Assembly: GCF_026168555.1 (NCBI RefSeq)
Contig: NZ_CP092471.1
Span: forward strand, 2,056,501-2,120,500
Length of the DNA stretch: 64,000 nt
From: Qipengyuania spongiae
Lineage (GTDB): Bacteria > Pseudomonadota > Alphaproteobacteria > Sphingomonadales > Sphingomonadaceae
Reading direction: 5' to 3'
Shown piece by piece: positions 9,868 to 18,689 of this stretch; position 1 is the first letter of the stretch, and each line of letters begins with the position of its first letter. Both the position numbers and the translations under genes were made by a program. The notes beneath the pieces are model-generated. The model was not told the DNA's origin and made no database searches. It saw nothing but the letters and a program-made list of their open reading frames with translations.

Positions 9868-11304
9868 TTACGGTGTGGCGCCGCGCGGTGCAAGCAGCTT
9901 GCCCGGATTGAGAATGCCGTGCGGATCGAGCGCGTGCTTGATCGAACGCTGGACCGCCAGCGCCACCGGATCGCCGAGCCGCTCGAGCTCGGCCACCTTG
10001 GCCTGGCCGATGCCATGCTCGGCGCTGATCGAGCCCTGCCACTCGGCGACGAGGTTATGGACGAAGGAGGCGATGGCCTCGCCGGTCTCGGCTTCCCAGC
10101 GGGCGCGGTCGGCGCCGGGCGGGGCGAGGACGTGGAAGTGAACGTTGCCGTCGCCAAGGTGCCCGAAGGCGATCGCCTCGTGACCGGGAAAGCGCGCCTC
10201 GACCTTGCCGACGGCGTGCTCGACGAAATCGGCCATACGGGCGACGGGAACGGAGATGTCATGCTGCATGGCCGGGCCGATCGCGCGTTCCGCCGGAGAG
10301 ATCGATTCGCGCAACAGCCAGAAGGCTTCGGACTGGGTCTCGCTGGCCGCGATCGTCGCATCCTCGACCAGCCCTTGCTCGAAAGCTTCGGCGAGAAGGC
10401 TTTCCGCGAGCGGCAGCAGCGCATCCTCTTCTCCGCGCCCGGCGGCCAGTTCGATCAGCGCGTGCCAGGCGTGATCGCCCGCCAACGGTGCGCGGGCATC
10501 TGGCAGGTGATCGAGGACCGCGCGCAGCGAATGGGCGGGCAGGATCTCGAAACCTTCCAGCAACTCGCCGGCGCGCTGCTGGCAATGGAGGAGCAGCCGG
10601 CGCGCGGTGGTTATGCGGTCCATGCCCGCCCACATCACCACCCGTCCGCCGATCGCGGGGAGCAGGCGCAGGGTGGCGGCGGTGACCACGCCCAGCGTCC
10701 CTTCCGACCCGATCAGCAACTGCTTGAGGTCGAACCCGCGATTGTCCTTCTTCAGCGGGGTGAGCGTGTCGATCACGCTGCCGTCTGCCAGCACGGCCTC
10801 GAGCCCGAGAACCTGCGCGCGCATCGTCCCGTGGCGAAGCACCTGCGTGCCCCCGGCATTGGTCGCAATCAGCCCGCCGACCGTGGCCGAGCCCTTGCCG
10901 CCGAGCGTCAGGGGGAAGCGCAGCCCCTCCTTCTCCGCCGCCGCATGGAGGTTCTGGAGGATCATCCCCGCCTCGCAGGTGATCTCGCGGGCCTGCGGAT
11001 CGAGGCTGCGAACGGCATTCATGCGTCTGAGGCTGAGGAGCAGGGCGGTACCGCTGCGGTCCGGAGTCGCGCCGCCCGACATGCCGCTGTTCCCGCCCTG
11101 CGGGACGACCGGAACGCCATGTTCCGCGCAGAGGGCGAGGGTCTGCGCAACCTCGCCGGTATCGGCGGGCGAGGCGAGGCCGAGCGCGCGCCCGGTGTAG
11201 CGCCCGCGCCAGTCGGTCAGCCACGGGTCGACCATGTCGGCGTCGCGGGTGAAGCCGCGCGGGCCGAGGATTTCCGAGAGCGAGGCGATGAAGGATACGG
11301 TCAT
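9868..11304 (-). CDS. FAD-binding 2-hydroxyacid oxidase (GlcD/D2HGDH type)
   Basis: A 478-residue flavoprotein of the VAO/PCMH family. The FAD segment VVPQGGNSGMSGGATPD lies at about 70-87; the C-terminal cap carries GHLGDGNVHFHVL and SAEHGIGQAKV, typical of GlcD, D-lactate and D-2-hydroxyglutarate dehydrogenases. It should oxidise a D-2-hydroxyacid to the 2-oxoacid and pass electrons to the quinone pool or a cytochrome. The length and GDGN/EHGxG pattern fit D-2-hydroxyglutarate dehydrogenase or a related D-lactate enzyme, but the exact substrate cannot be told. No GlcE/GlcF subunits are adjacent. Confidence 0.88.
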   Translation of the reverse strand: MTVSFIASLSEILGPRGFTRDADMVDPWLTDWRGRYTGRALGLASPADTGEVAQTLALCAEHGVPVVPQGGNSGMSGGATPDRSGTALLLSLRRMNAVRSLDPQAREITCEAGMILQNLHAAAEKEGLRFPLTLGGKGSATVGGLIATNAGGTQVLRHGTMRAQVLGLEAVLADGSVIDTLTPLKKDNRGFDLKQLLIGSEGTLGVVTAATLRLLPAIGGRVVMWAGMDRITTARRLLLHCQQRAGELLEGFEILPAHSLRAVLDHLPDARAPLAGDHAWHALIELAAGRGEEDALLPLAESLLAEAFEQGLVEDATIAASETQSEAFWLLRESISPAERAIGPAMQHDISVPVARMADFVEHAVGKVEARFPGHEAIAFGHLGDGNVHFHVLAPPGADRARWEAETGEAIASFVHNLVAEWQGSISAEHGIGQAKVAELERLGDPVALAVQRSIKHALDPHGILNPGKLLAPRGATP

Positions 11305-11464
11305 GGGCCGGCTCTGCCACAGGAAAGCGCCGAACGGCCAGCCCGCTTGTCATGCACGACCGGCGGATTAAGGAGATGTTCAACCGGCGAGCGTCATGGC
11401 CGCCAGCGAACGATGACCGCCGACGCGCGGAACCCCGGAGCAGAGCCGACCGACCACGCCCCGC

Positions 11465-12028
11465 ATGAATTTTCTCGTCCCCCTCATCGCCCCCCTCCTG
11501 CTGTGGATTCCCGGCAAGGACGGTGCGACGGCGACCCGCGATGCGAAGCTGACGGCCGAGCCCGCGACGATCGAGGATTCGGGACGCAATTCGGCGGTTG
11601 AATGGTTCGCAGCGGTCCTGCCCACTATCGCGCCGGTCGCTCACCAGGTGCGGATCGAGCAGCGTGTGATCCTGCGCATATCCCCGCGGCCCGGCGCCGC
11701 TCGCCAGAATCTTGCCGCGGCGATGCCTGCGACGCGCGGAGCGACCCGCCTGGTGGAGCGTCCTTTCGGCGAGTGCGTGGCGGTCGGCAACATCGCCGCG
11801 GTGCAGGCGCAACGCGGCAGCCGCCTGCTGCTCTATCTGCGCGACCGGCGGCTGATCGCGGCGGATCTGGAGAAGGCGTGTTCGGCGCAGAACTATTATT
11901 CCGGCTTCTATTTCGAGCAGAATGCCGACCAGCGCCTGTGCATCGGCCGGGACCGATTGCAGGCGCGCAACGGCGCCAAATGCTCGCTTTCCTCGCTTCG
12001 CCAGCTCGTCGCCATCGCGGGCGACTGA
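11465..12028 (+). CDS. Hypothetical exported protein (187 aa)
   Basis: The ATG at 11465 gives an N terminus with a hydrophobic stretch (FLVPLIAPLLLWIPG) that could be an uncleaved anchor or signal. The rest is soluble with three Cys-containing segments (FGECVAVG, LEKACSAQ, ADQRLCIGRD, GAKCSLSS). I do not recognise a family. Its frame is open and codon use matches its neighbours. It lies between the divergent FAD oxidase and the DEAD-box helicase gene on the same strand with a 130-base gap; no function can be inferred from context. Confidence 0.6.
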   Translation: MNFLVPLIAPLLLWIPGKDGATATRDAKLTAEPATIEDSGRNSAVEWFAAVLPTIAPVAHQVRIEQRVILRISPRPGAARQNLAAAMPATRGATRLVERPFGECVAVGNIAAVQAQRGSRLLLYLRDRRLIAADLEKACSAQNYYSGFYFEQNADQRLCIGRDRLQARNGAKCSLSSLRQLVAIAGD

Positions 12029-12158
12029 GAACGCAGCCATTCCTTGACTTTTGCGACGTTTTTCGCATAGGGCGCTCGGGTCCGCGCGTGAGACTGCGCA
12101 GCGGACTCGTTCCCACGCCGTCCACAACCGACGCGAACACCCGGATGACCCTGCCCGC

Positions 12159-13526
12159 ATGACCTTTGCCGATCTCGGCCTCTCGCACGACCTGCTGAAA
12201 GCGGTCGAAGCCTCCGGATACACCGAGCCCACGCCGATTCAGGCGCAGGCCATCCCGCCCGTCCTGATGATGAAGGACATCGTCGGCATCGCCCAGACCG
12301 GCACCGGCAAGACGGCCAGCTTCGTGCTGCCGATGATCGACGTGCTCGCCAGCGGGCGCCGCCGCGCGCTGATGCCGCGCAGCCTGATCCTGGCGCCGAC
12401 GCGCGAACTCGCCGCGCAGGTCGCGGAGAATTTCGAGAAGTACGGCAAGAACCACGATCTCAAGCTCGCGCTGCTGATCGGCGGCGTGCAGATGGGCGAC
12501 CAGGTCAAGGCGCTGAACGAGGGCGTCGACGTGCTCATCGCCACGCCCGGCCGACTGATGGACCTGTTCGAGCGGGGCAAGATCCTGCTCAACGGGTGCG
12601 AGCTGCTGGTGATCGACGAGGCGGACCGGATGCTCGACATGGGGTTCATTCCCGATATCGAATTCATCTGTTCCAAGCTCCCCGAAGCACGCCAGACCCT
12701 GCTATTCAGCGCGACCATGCCGCCGCCGATCGAGAAGCTGGCAGCCAAGTTCCTGAACAATCCCAAGCGGATCGAAGTCAGCCGCGCCGCCTCTACCAAC
12801 GAGAACATCACCGCCTTCAAGGTGCCGGTGAAGAACCGTCAGAAGCGCGACACTCTGGAATGGCTGCTGAGGAACGATCACGTGGAAACCGCGATCGTCT
12901 TCTCCAACCGCAAGACCACGGTGCGCGAGCTCAACAAGCATCTCCAGCGCAGCGGCTTCGCCAGCGGCGAAATCCACGGCGACATCGACCAGTCGACCCG
13001 GATCAAGGAACTTGACCGCTTCAAGAAGGGCGAAATCAATATCCTCGTCGCCAGCGATGTCGCGGCGCGCGGGCTCGACATCAAGGGCGTGAGCCACGTC
13101 TTCAATTACGACACGCCCTGGCATCCCGACGATTACGTCCACCGCATCGGCCGCACGGGCCGGGCCGGGGCCAAGGGTCGCGCTTTCACCTTCGTATCCG
13201 AAGGCGACGAGGAAGCGATCGAGAATGTCGAGAAGCTGACCAAGGCCAAGATCCCGGTGTTCGGCAAGAACGACGTGCGCGTCGAACTGGCCGAAGCCGG
13301 TGCCGAACCCGAGCGGGAAGAAAAGCCGAAGCGCTCGCGCCGATCGCGCGAGGACGAGGGCGAGCAGGATCGGCGTCCGGCAAAGCGGAAACGTGATGCT
13401 TCGGGCGAGCAGGACAGCCGCCCCCCGCGCGGCAGGTCGCGGCGCGACGAGAGCGATGGCGAACGTATTCCCGCCGGCGAATGGAACGGGCCGCAGCCCA
13501 GTTTCCTGGGAGTCAGCGCGACCTGA
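12159..13526 (+). CDS. DEAD-box ATP-dependent RNA helicase (RhlE-like)
   Basis: A 455-residue RNA helicase with all core motifs in order: a Q motif (YTEPTPIQAQAIPP), motif I AQTGTGKT, Ia PTRELAAQ, TPGRLMD, motif II VIDEADRMLDMGF, motif III SATMPP, motif V ASDVAARGLD and motif VI HRIGRTGRAG. The last 80 residues form a basic, Arg/Glu-rich disordered tail typical of RhlE proteins that act in ribosome assembly and RNA turnover. I chose the ATG at 12159 (MTFADLGLS); the frame is open further upstream but without similarity. It converges on uvrD. Confidence 0.94.
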   Translation: MTFADLGLSHDLLKAVEASGYTEPTPIQAQAIPPVLMMKDIVGIAQTGTGKTASFVLPMIDVLASGRRRALMPRSLILAPTRELAAQVAENFEKYGKNHDLKLALLIGGVQMGDQVKALNEGVDVLIATPGRLMDLFERGKILLNGCELLVIDEADRMLDMGFIPDIEFICSKLPEARQTLLFSATMPPPIEKLAAKFLNNPKRIEVSRAASTNENITAFKVPVKNRQKRDTLEWLLRNDHVETAIVFSNRKTTVRELNKHLQRSGFASGEIHGDIDQSTRIKELDRFKKGEINILVASDVAARGLDIKGVSHVFNYDTPWHPDDYVHRIGRTGRAGAKGRAFTFVSEGDEEAIENVEKLTKAKIPVFGKNDVRVELAEAGAEPEREEKPKRSRRSREDEGEQDRRPAKRKRDASGEQDSRPPRGRSRRDESDGERIPAGEWNGPQPSFLGVSAT

Positions 13527-13544
13527 TCGAAGCTCGGATGCTGC

Positions 13545-15851
13545 CTAACTGGCAGCAGTCACGAAGCTGTCGATCACGCGCTTCGTTCCGGCTTTCTCGA
13601 ATTCGATCTCCAGCTTGTTGCCTTCCTGATCGGTCACGGTGCCGTAACCGAACTTGTCATGGAACACGCGTGCGCCGATCGCGATGTCGTTGCGCGGCTT
13701 GGCGGCGAAGCTCGCCGCGCTCCGGCTGTTCTCGCGAACGCGGGCCTGTTTGGGATCGTACCCGGTCGCGAGCGCACGCTGCCAGCCGGGGCCGCGCGCG
13801 TTGCTCTTGTCGGGGCGTTCGCTGCTGACATGGGCGAAGGGGTCCTCGCTCTCGGTCCAGTTCGCGCGCCAGAGCGACGCGCCCCCGGTCATGGTCGTCT
13901 CGCGCTCGACATGATCGTCGGGCAGTTCCTCGACGAAGCGGCTGGGGATCGAGCTGGTCCACTGGCCGAAGATGCGGCGGTTCGCGGCGTGGAGGATAGT
14001 GCAGCGGCGCCGGGCGCGGGTGATCGCAACATAGGCGAGGCGGCGCTCTTCCTCGAGGCTGGCGAGCCCGCCCTCGTCGAGCGAGCGCTGGCTGGGGAAC
14101 ACCCCTTCCTCCCAGCCGGGTAGGAAGACGTGATTGAATTCGAGGCCCTTGGCGGCGTGCATGGTCATGATCGTGACCTTCTCGCCATTATCGCGCGCAT
14201 CATTATCCATGACGAGGCCGACATGCTCCAGAAAATCGCCGAGCGTGTCGTATTCCTCCATCGCACGGGCGAGTTCGGACAGGTTTTCCAGCCGCCCGGC
14301 GCTTTCGGCGCTGCGGTCCTTCTGGAGCATTTCCTCGTAGCCGCTCTCGACCAGCACCTGTCGCAGGAGGTTGGCGGGCGTTTCGGTCTCCGCCGCCTCG
14401 CGCCAGACGACGAAGTGACGGAGCAGGCCGATCAGCGTGTTGCGGGCGCGGGGGGGCAATTCGTCGCTGTCGGCAAGGTCGAGGCTGGCAGCGGCAAGCG
14501 GCATTCCAACACGCCGGGCATGGCGGCTCATCGCTTCCAGCGTCTTGGCGCCGAGGCCGCGCTTGGGCTGGTTGTAGATCCGTTCGAAGGCGAGATCGTC
14601 CGCCGGCTGCGCGATCACTCGCAGATAGGCGAGAGCATCGCGGATCTCCGCACGCTCGTAGAAGCGGAAGCCGCCAACGATGCGGTAGTTGAGGCCGATC
14701 TGGATGAAGCGGTCCTCGAACTCGCGGGTCTGGTACTGCGCGCGCACTAGAATGGCGATCTGGTCGAGCGGGCAGCCCTCGCGCTCCAGCCGCTCGATCT
14801 CCTCGCCCACGCGGCGCGCTTCCTCGGGCGCGTCCCACACCCCGACGACACGGACTCTGTCGCCCGCCGGAAGCTCGGTCCACAGCGTCTTGCCGAGCCG
14901 CTGGCTGTTCGCGTCGATCAGGCCGGAGGCGGCGGCGAGGATCTGTGGGGTCGAGCGGTAGTTCTGTTCGAGCTTCACGACCTTGGCGCCGGGAAAATCT
15001 TTCTCGAAGCGGAGAATGTTGGCGACCTCCGCACCGCGCCAGGAATAGATCGACTGATCGTCGTCTCCCACCACGCAGATGTTCTTGCGCTCCTGTGCCA
15101 GCAGGCGAAGCCAGAGATACTGAACCTGGTTGGTGTCCTGGTACTCGTCGACGAGGATGTATTTGAAGCGCTGTTGATATTGCTCAAGCACGTCGCGATG
15201 CTGGCGGAAGATGTTCAGCACATGGAGCAGCAGGTCGCCGAAATCGCAGGCGTTGAGGCTCTTCAGCCGTTCCTGATAGAGGCGATAGAATTCCGTACCG
15301 CGCCCATTGGCGAAGCTCTCGTTCTCAACCGCATCCAGATCGCCGGGATTGAGACCGCGATTCTTCCAGCGATCGATCAGACCGGCGAGTTGGCGGGCGG
15401 GCCAGCGCTTCTCGTCGAGATCGTTTTCCTGGATCAGTCGCTTGAGCAGCCGCAGCTGATCGTCAGTATCGAGGATGGTGTAGTTCGATTGCAGACCGAC
15501 CAGCTCGGCATGGCGGCGCAGCATCTTGGCGCCGATCGAGTGGAAGGTGCCGAGCCACGGCATCCCTTCCACCGCCTGTCCGATATGCCCGCCGACCCGC
15601 TCGCGCATTTCGCGCGCGGCCTTGTTGGTGAAGGTGACGCAGAGGATCTCGCTCGGCCAGGCAAGGCGCATCGCGATGAGATGCGCCAGACGCGCCGTGA
15701 GCGCCGCGGTCTTGCCCGTTCCCGCACCTGCGAGCATCAGCACCGGCCCATCGGTCGTCACCACCGCCTCGCGCTGGGGGTCGTTCAGCCGCGCGGCATA
15801 GGGAGGCAGCGCCGCGTCGGGCGTGTCGAGGGGGGCGGGCAGGTCTGACAT
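13545..15851 (-). CDS. uvrD: ATP-dependent DNA helicase UvrD/PcrA (SF1A)
   Basis: A 768-residue 3'-5' DNA helicase for nucleotide-excision and mismatch repair. Motif I is AGAGTGKT, motif II VDEYQDTN, followed by GDDDQSIYSWRGA (motif III), LEQNYRST (IV), TMHAAKGLEF (V) and YVAITRARR (VI). The C-terminal 60 residues (GARVFHDKFGYGTVTDQEG onward) are the Tudor-like domain that contacts RNA polymerase in PcrA/UvrD. The length is slightly above E. coli UvrD (720). It converges on the helicase gene at 13526, with an 18-base gap and a small hairpin across its stop codon. Confidence 0.94.
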   Translation of the reverse strand: MSDLPAPLDTPDAALPPYAARLNDPQREAVVTTDGPVLMLAGAGTGKTAALTARLAHLIAMRLAWPSEILCVTFTNKAAREMRERVGGHIGQAVEGMPWLGTFHSIGAKMLRRHAELVGLQSNYTILDTDDQLRLLKRLIQENDLDEKRWPARQLAGLIDRWKNRGLNPGDLDAVENESFANGRGTEFYRLYQERLKSLNACDFGDLLLHVLNIFRQHRDVLEQYQQRFKYILVDEYQDTNQVQYLWLRLLAQERKNICVVGDDDQSIYSWRGAEVANILRFEKDFPGAKVVKLEQNYRSTPQILAAASGLIDANSQRLGKTLWTELPAGDRVRVVGVWDAPEEARRVGEEIERLEREGCPLDQIAILVRAQYQTREFEDRFIQIGLNYRIVGGFRFYERAEIRDALAYLRVIAQPADDLAFERIYNQPKRGLGAKTLEAMSRHARRVGMPLAAASLDLADSDELPPRARNTLIGLLRHFVVWREAAETETPANLLRQVLVESGYEEMLQKDRSAESAGRLENLSELARAMEEYDTLGDFLEHVGLVMDNDARDNGEKVTIMTMHAAKGLEFNHVFLPGWEEGVFPSQRSLDEGGLASLEEERRLAYVAITRARRRCTILHAANRRIFGQWTSSIPSRFVEELPDDHVERETTMTGGASLWRANWTESEDPFAHVSSERPDKSNARGPGWQRALATGYDPKQARVRENSRSAASFAAKPRNDIAIGARVFHDKFGYGTVTDQEGNKLEIEFEKAGTKRVIDSFVTAAS

Positions 15852-16007
15852 GATGCAGTGAACAGGTAGGGAACGGCAGCGTTCCGCGCAAGCGCTGCGA
15901 CCAGCCGTTGCCTGTTGGGGGACGGAATATCGGAACCAGTCCGAGACCGCGTTCGTTGTGTGAAAAATGATGACCTGAGCAATTTGCTAAGAAACAGGAG
16001 GTTCGTA

Positions 16008-16604
16008 ATGAAAACCCTACTCGCAGCCGGTGCCGCCATCAGCCTGGCCCTCGGTACGGCACCCGCCATCGCCCAGTCGGACGAGATGCCGATGACCGCG
16101 CAACAGCAGACCATGTATGATGCCTGGCCGGCCGATCGCCAGTCGAGCTATGATGCGTGGCCGATGGAGGCCAAGACGTATTTCTGGACGCTCAACGATC
16201 AGCAGAAGAGCGGCTGGTGGGTCCTCAACGACGAACAGCGCATGCGGATCATTGGCATGACGCCGCAGCAGCGCACCGCGGCCTGGACTTCGATCATGAA
16301 CCAGATGAGCGGTACAGCCGCGACCGCGACAACGGCTGCGCCCGCTGGTTCCGCTACCGCGACGACCGGCGCCCGCACTAACCAAGCTGCGGCAGGCGGG
16401 ATGGCCTCGACTAGCGGCGCCATGCGCTTCGTCAGCAGCGAGCGCGTGCAGCCGACCCCGGACGATCAGGGTCCGCCGAGCGGCGACGTTCCGATCTGCA
16501 CCGCCAACCAGCAGGACAACTGCATCAACTCGTGGGAAGCCCGCAAGACAGGCAATCGTCCGCTCGAACAATGGCCGGGCCGTCCCGCCAGCGAAATGGA
16601 CTGA
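16008..16604 (+). CDS. Secreted DAWP-motif protein A (198 aa)
   Basis: The ATG at 16008 follows a CAGGAGG ribosome site and gives a clear Sec signal peptide (MKTLLAAGAAISLALGTAPA). The mature part holds two similar DAWP segments (TMYDAWPADRQSSYDAWPMEAKTY is split across them) and a glutamine/tryptophan-rich run, then an Ala/Thr-rich linker, then a Cys-pair tail (PICTANQQDNCINSWEARK). A second, shorter protein with the same central motif is encoded 324 bases downstream, so the two are paralogues. I do not recognise a named family or function; a periplasmic or outer-membrane-associated role is inferred from the signal peptide. Confidence 0.75.
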   Translation: MKTLLAAGAAISLALGTAPAIAQSDEMPMTAQQQTMYDAWPADRQSSYDAWPMEAKTYFWTLNDQQKSGWWVLNDEQRMRIIGMTPQQRTAAWTSIMNQMSGTAATATTAAPAGSATATTGARTNQAAAGGMASTSGAMRFVSSERVQPTPDDQGPPSGDVPICTANQQDNCINSWEARKTGNRPLEQWPGRPASEMD

Positions 16605-16928
16605 TCTTCGAGACGTCCTGCCCATGCGCGACTCTCGAGACCGCGCCGGGCACGGAGGGGGCGGAGCCGCCGCGGCGGCTCTGCCCCTTTTCCATTTTCG
16701 CGGGAGGGCGAGCCGATCGGGTCGCTTCCATCTCACGGCCGAAAGTGGATAATTCTATTCGCCGCATTTCTGACACAATTGCCGCCGGGGCGATGGTCTG
16801 GCAGGACCGGCCTTTGGCGCCATCCTTGTGATCGCACCGGGCGATTGCCAAGTCGAAGACGTGCCAAGCGGGGGATACGCAAAGGCACGAAGGTTCGTCG
16901 CGTTTTGGGCAATCGAAGGAGATTACCG
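16605..16928. other. 324-base intergenic stretch between the DAWP paralogues
   Basis: This gap holds the terminator at 16658-16693 and, further on, the presumed promoter and leader of the second DAWP gene, ending in an AAGGAG ribosome site just before 16929. No ORF with sensible codon use is present. An AT-richer segment around 16750-16790 is the likeliest promoter location, but I see no clear consensus. Confidence 0.5.
16658..16693 (+). terminator. Rho-independent terminator after DAWP protein A
   Basis: A 14-position GC-rich inverted repeat (16658-16671 with 16674-16687, one G-T pair; the innermost pairs must open to form a loop) is followed by TTTTCC. It places the two DAWP genes in separate transcripts. 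Confidence 0.75.
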
Positions 16929-17360
16929 ATGCGCAATATCATGATCACAGGCCTCATGGCCGGGGCCGCTTTTTCGACCGCTGCCGTCGCGCAGATGAAG
17001 CAGCCACCAACCGAGGCACCCACGGCCAGCCCGACGACACAGACCCCGCCTGCAACGCAAGACCCTATGGCCGATCCTATGGCGCATACTGCGCCCGACA
17101 GTCCGGCCGACCAACAGGTTGTCGACGCTATCGACAATATGGCGGGCGGCGAGATGACTGCCGAACAGCAGGCGCAGCACGATGCCTGGCCTGCCGAAAC
17201 GCAGACCTATTACGCCAGCCTGACACCCCAGCGGCAGCAACTTTTCTGGCAGTTGCGCGACGCGGACAAGGTCGCCCTGTCGCAGTTGCCCGAGGCCGAG
17301 AAGGAAAGCACTTGGCAGATGATCGAGCAGCAGGCGCAGGGCATGGCCCCGGCGCGCTGA
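16929..17360 (+). CDS. Secreted DAWP-motif protein B (143 aa)
   Basis: The ATG at 16929, preceded by AAGGAG, gives a signal peptide (MRNIMITGLMAGAAFSTAAV, then AQ). The mature N terminus is Pro/Thr-rich. The C-terminal half, from QQAQHDAWPAETQTYYASL through RQQLFWQLRD to EKESTWQMIEQQ, aligns with the central part of protein A (DAWPMEAKTYFWTLNDQQ and TAAWTSIMNQ). It lacks protein A's Cys-pair tail. The function is unknown; tandem duplication followed by divergence is the likely origin. It converges on rsmD with a 4-base gap. Confidence 0.72.
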   Translation: MRNIMITGLMAGAAFSTAAVAQMKQPPTEAPTASPTTQTPPATQDPMADPMAHTAPDSPADQQVVDAIDNMAGGEMTAEQQAQHDAWPAETQTYYASLTPQRQQLFWQLRDADKVALSQLPEAEKESTWQMIEQQAQGMAPAR

Positions 17361-17364
17361 CCGA

Positions 17365-17916
17365 TCAGTCGGGAGAGGCGAGGCGGAGCAGCGTGAGCTT
17401 CGCCTTGCCGACCCGCCTTTCGGCTTCGATGCGAAGTCCCTTCACCGCGATATCCTCGTCCCGCGCGGTTTCCAGCGCGGTCCATGTCGCCTCCCCGATC
17501 CAGCCGAGGCGCAGCAGGCGGTCCAGGGCAACCTGGCCCGCTTCCGTACCGTAGGGCGGGTCGAGCAGGATCAGGTCGAGCGGCCGGCTGGCCGGACCCA
17601 TGCTCATCACCGATCCCGAATGCACCGTCGCCCGGTCTCGTGCCTTCAGCGATGCGATGTTCTCGCGAATGCTGTCGAGCGCGCGGCTTTCCTGTTCGAC
17701 GAATAGGCACTTCGCCGCCCCGCGCGAAAGGGCTTCCAGACCAAGCGCGCCGGACCCGGCAAAGAGATCCGCCACCGCCAGCTCCTCGAAGGATCCCAGC
17801 CGACTGGCGAGCATGCTGAACAGCGTCTCGCGCGTCCTATCCGCCGTCGGACGGGTGCTCTCGCCATTGGGTGCGACCAGTTTGCGGCCGCGCCACTCGC
17901 CCGCAATGATCCTCAT
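17365..17916 (-). CDS. rsmD: 16S rRNA (guanine-966 N2)-methyltransferase RsmD
   Basis: A 183-residue SAM-dependent methyltransferase acting on 16S rRNA during 30S assembly. Family signatures are MRIIAGEWRGRKL at the N terminus, TRPTADRTRETLFSML, DLFAGSGALGLEALSRGA (SAM loop) and the catalytic DPPY in LDLILLDPPYGTEAG. Length is normal. Its start overlaps the end of the upstream pseudouridine synthase gene by 4 bases (17913-17916), so the two are translationally coupled, a common arrangement in alphaproteobacteria. Confidence 0.95.
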   Translation of the reverse strand: MRIIAGEWRGRKLVAPNGESTRPTADRTRETLFSMLASRLGSFEELAVADLFAGSGALGLEALSRGAAKCLFVEQESRALDSIRENIASLKARDRATVHSGSVMSMGPASRPLDLILLDPPYGTEAGQVALDRLLRLGWIGEATWTALETARDEDIAVKGLRIEAERRVGKAKLTLLRLASPD

Positions 17917-18671
17917 CGCCGGTCGAGCCCCTTGCGGAAGCGCTCGAGATCACCGCTGCGCACTTCCTGCGCCTGGCCGCGCGGCAGGTCGGCGAGCGGG
18001 AAAGGGCCATAGGCAGTGCGGATCAGACGGTTCACCTCCAGCCCGAGATGTTCGAGCACCCGGCGGACTTCGCGGTTCTTGCCTTCGGTCAGGCTCATCT
18101 CGATCCAGTGGTTGCGTCCGCCGCCGCCGCGTTCGAGATCGGCCTCGATCCTTCCGTAGTTCACGCCGTCAACGGTGACGCCCTCGATCAGTTCGTCGAG
18201 CTGGGCCTGCGTGATCTCGCCGAAGGCGCGCGCGCGGTAGCTGCGCGGTACGCCGCTGGAGGGCAGCTCCATCGCGCGCTTCAGCTCGCCGTCATTGGTC
18301 AGCAGCAGCAGCCCTTCGGTGCTCCAGTCGAGCCGCCCGATCGGCATCAGCCGCGGCGTGCCCTTGGGCAGAGCATTGCGCAGCGCCGTATAGATCGTGG
18401 GTCGCCCCTTGGGATCGCGCTCCGCCGTCAGCAGTCCGGCGGGCTTGTGAAAGCGGAACAGCCGCGCCGCTTCGGGCCGGGCAACAGGATTGCCGTCCAC
18501 TGTCACCCCGCGCAGGTCTGCGAGCTTGACCGCGGGCGTATCGAGCACCTTGCCCTCGATCGCGACGCGCCCGTCGGCGATCATCCGCTCGACCTCGCGG
18601 CGGCTGGCGACGCCCGCGCGGGCGAGAAGCTTGGCGATGCGATCGCCTGTATCGGGAAGTCTGTCGGCCAT
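17913..18671 (-). CDS. rluB: 23S rRNA pseudouridine synthase, RluB/RsuA family
   Basis: A 252-residue enzyme that isomerises a specific uridine in rRNA. Residues about 10-57 form an S4 RNA-binding domain (IAKLLARAGVASRREVERMI). The catalytic domain has the RsuA-family signature GRLDWSTEGLLLLTNDGEL with the catalytic Asp, and HWIEMSLTEGKNREVRRVLEH near the C terminus. The family includes RluB, RluE, RluF and RsuA; the S4 domain and length favour RluB, but the target position is inferred. It is the first gene of a two-gene unit with rsmD. Confidence 0.87.
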   Translation of the reverse strand: MADRLPDTGDRIAKLLARAGVASRREVERMIADGRVAIEGKVLDTPAVKLADLRGVTVDGNPVARPEAARLFRFHKPAGLLTAERDPKGRPTIYTALRNALPKGTPRLMPIGRLDWSTEGLLLLTNDGELKRAMELPSSGVPRSYRARAFGEITQAQLDELIEGVTVDGVNYGRIEADLERGGGGRNHWIEMSLTEGKNREVRRVLEHLGLEVNRLIRTAYGPFPLADLPRGQAQEVRSGDLERFRKGLDRR

Positions 18672-18689
18672 GGCGCGCCGGGTAGGCCG

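Noticed and set aside
9853..11601. A 582-codon plus-strand frame opposite the FAD oxidase
   Set aside because: Antisense to a clear flavoprotein with FAD and GDGN motifs; no domain or ribosome site supports it.
13540..13556. GCTGCC...GGCAGC hairpin at the end of uvrD as a terminator
   Set aside because: Six base pairs with no U run; too weak to call a terminator for either converging gene.
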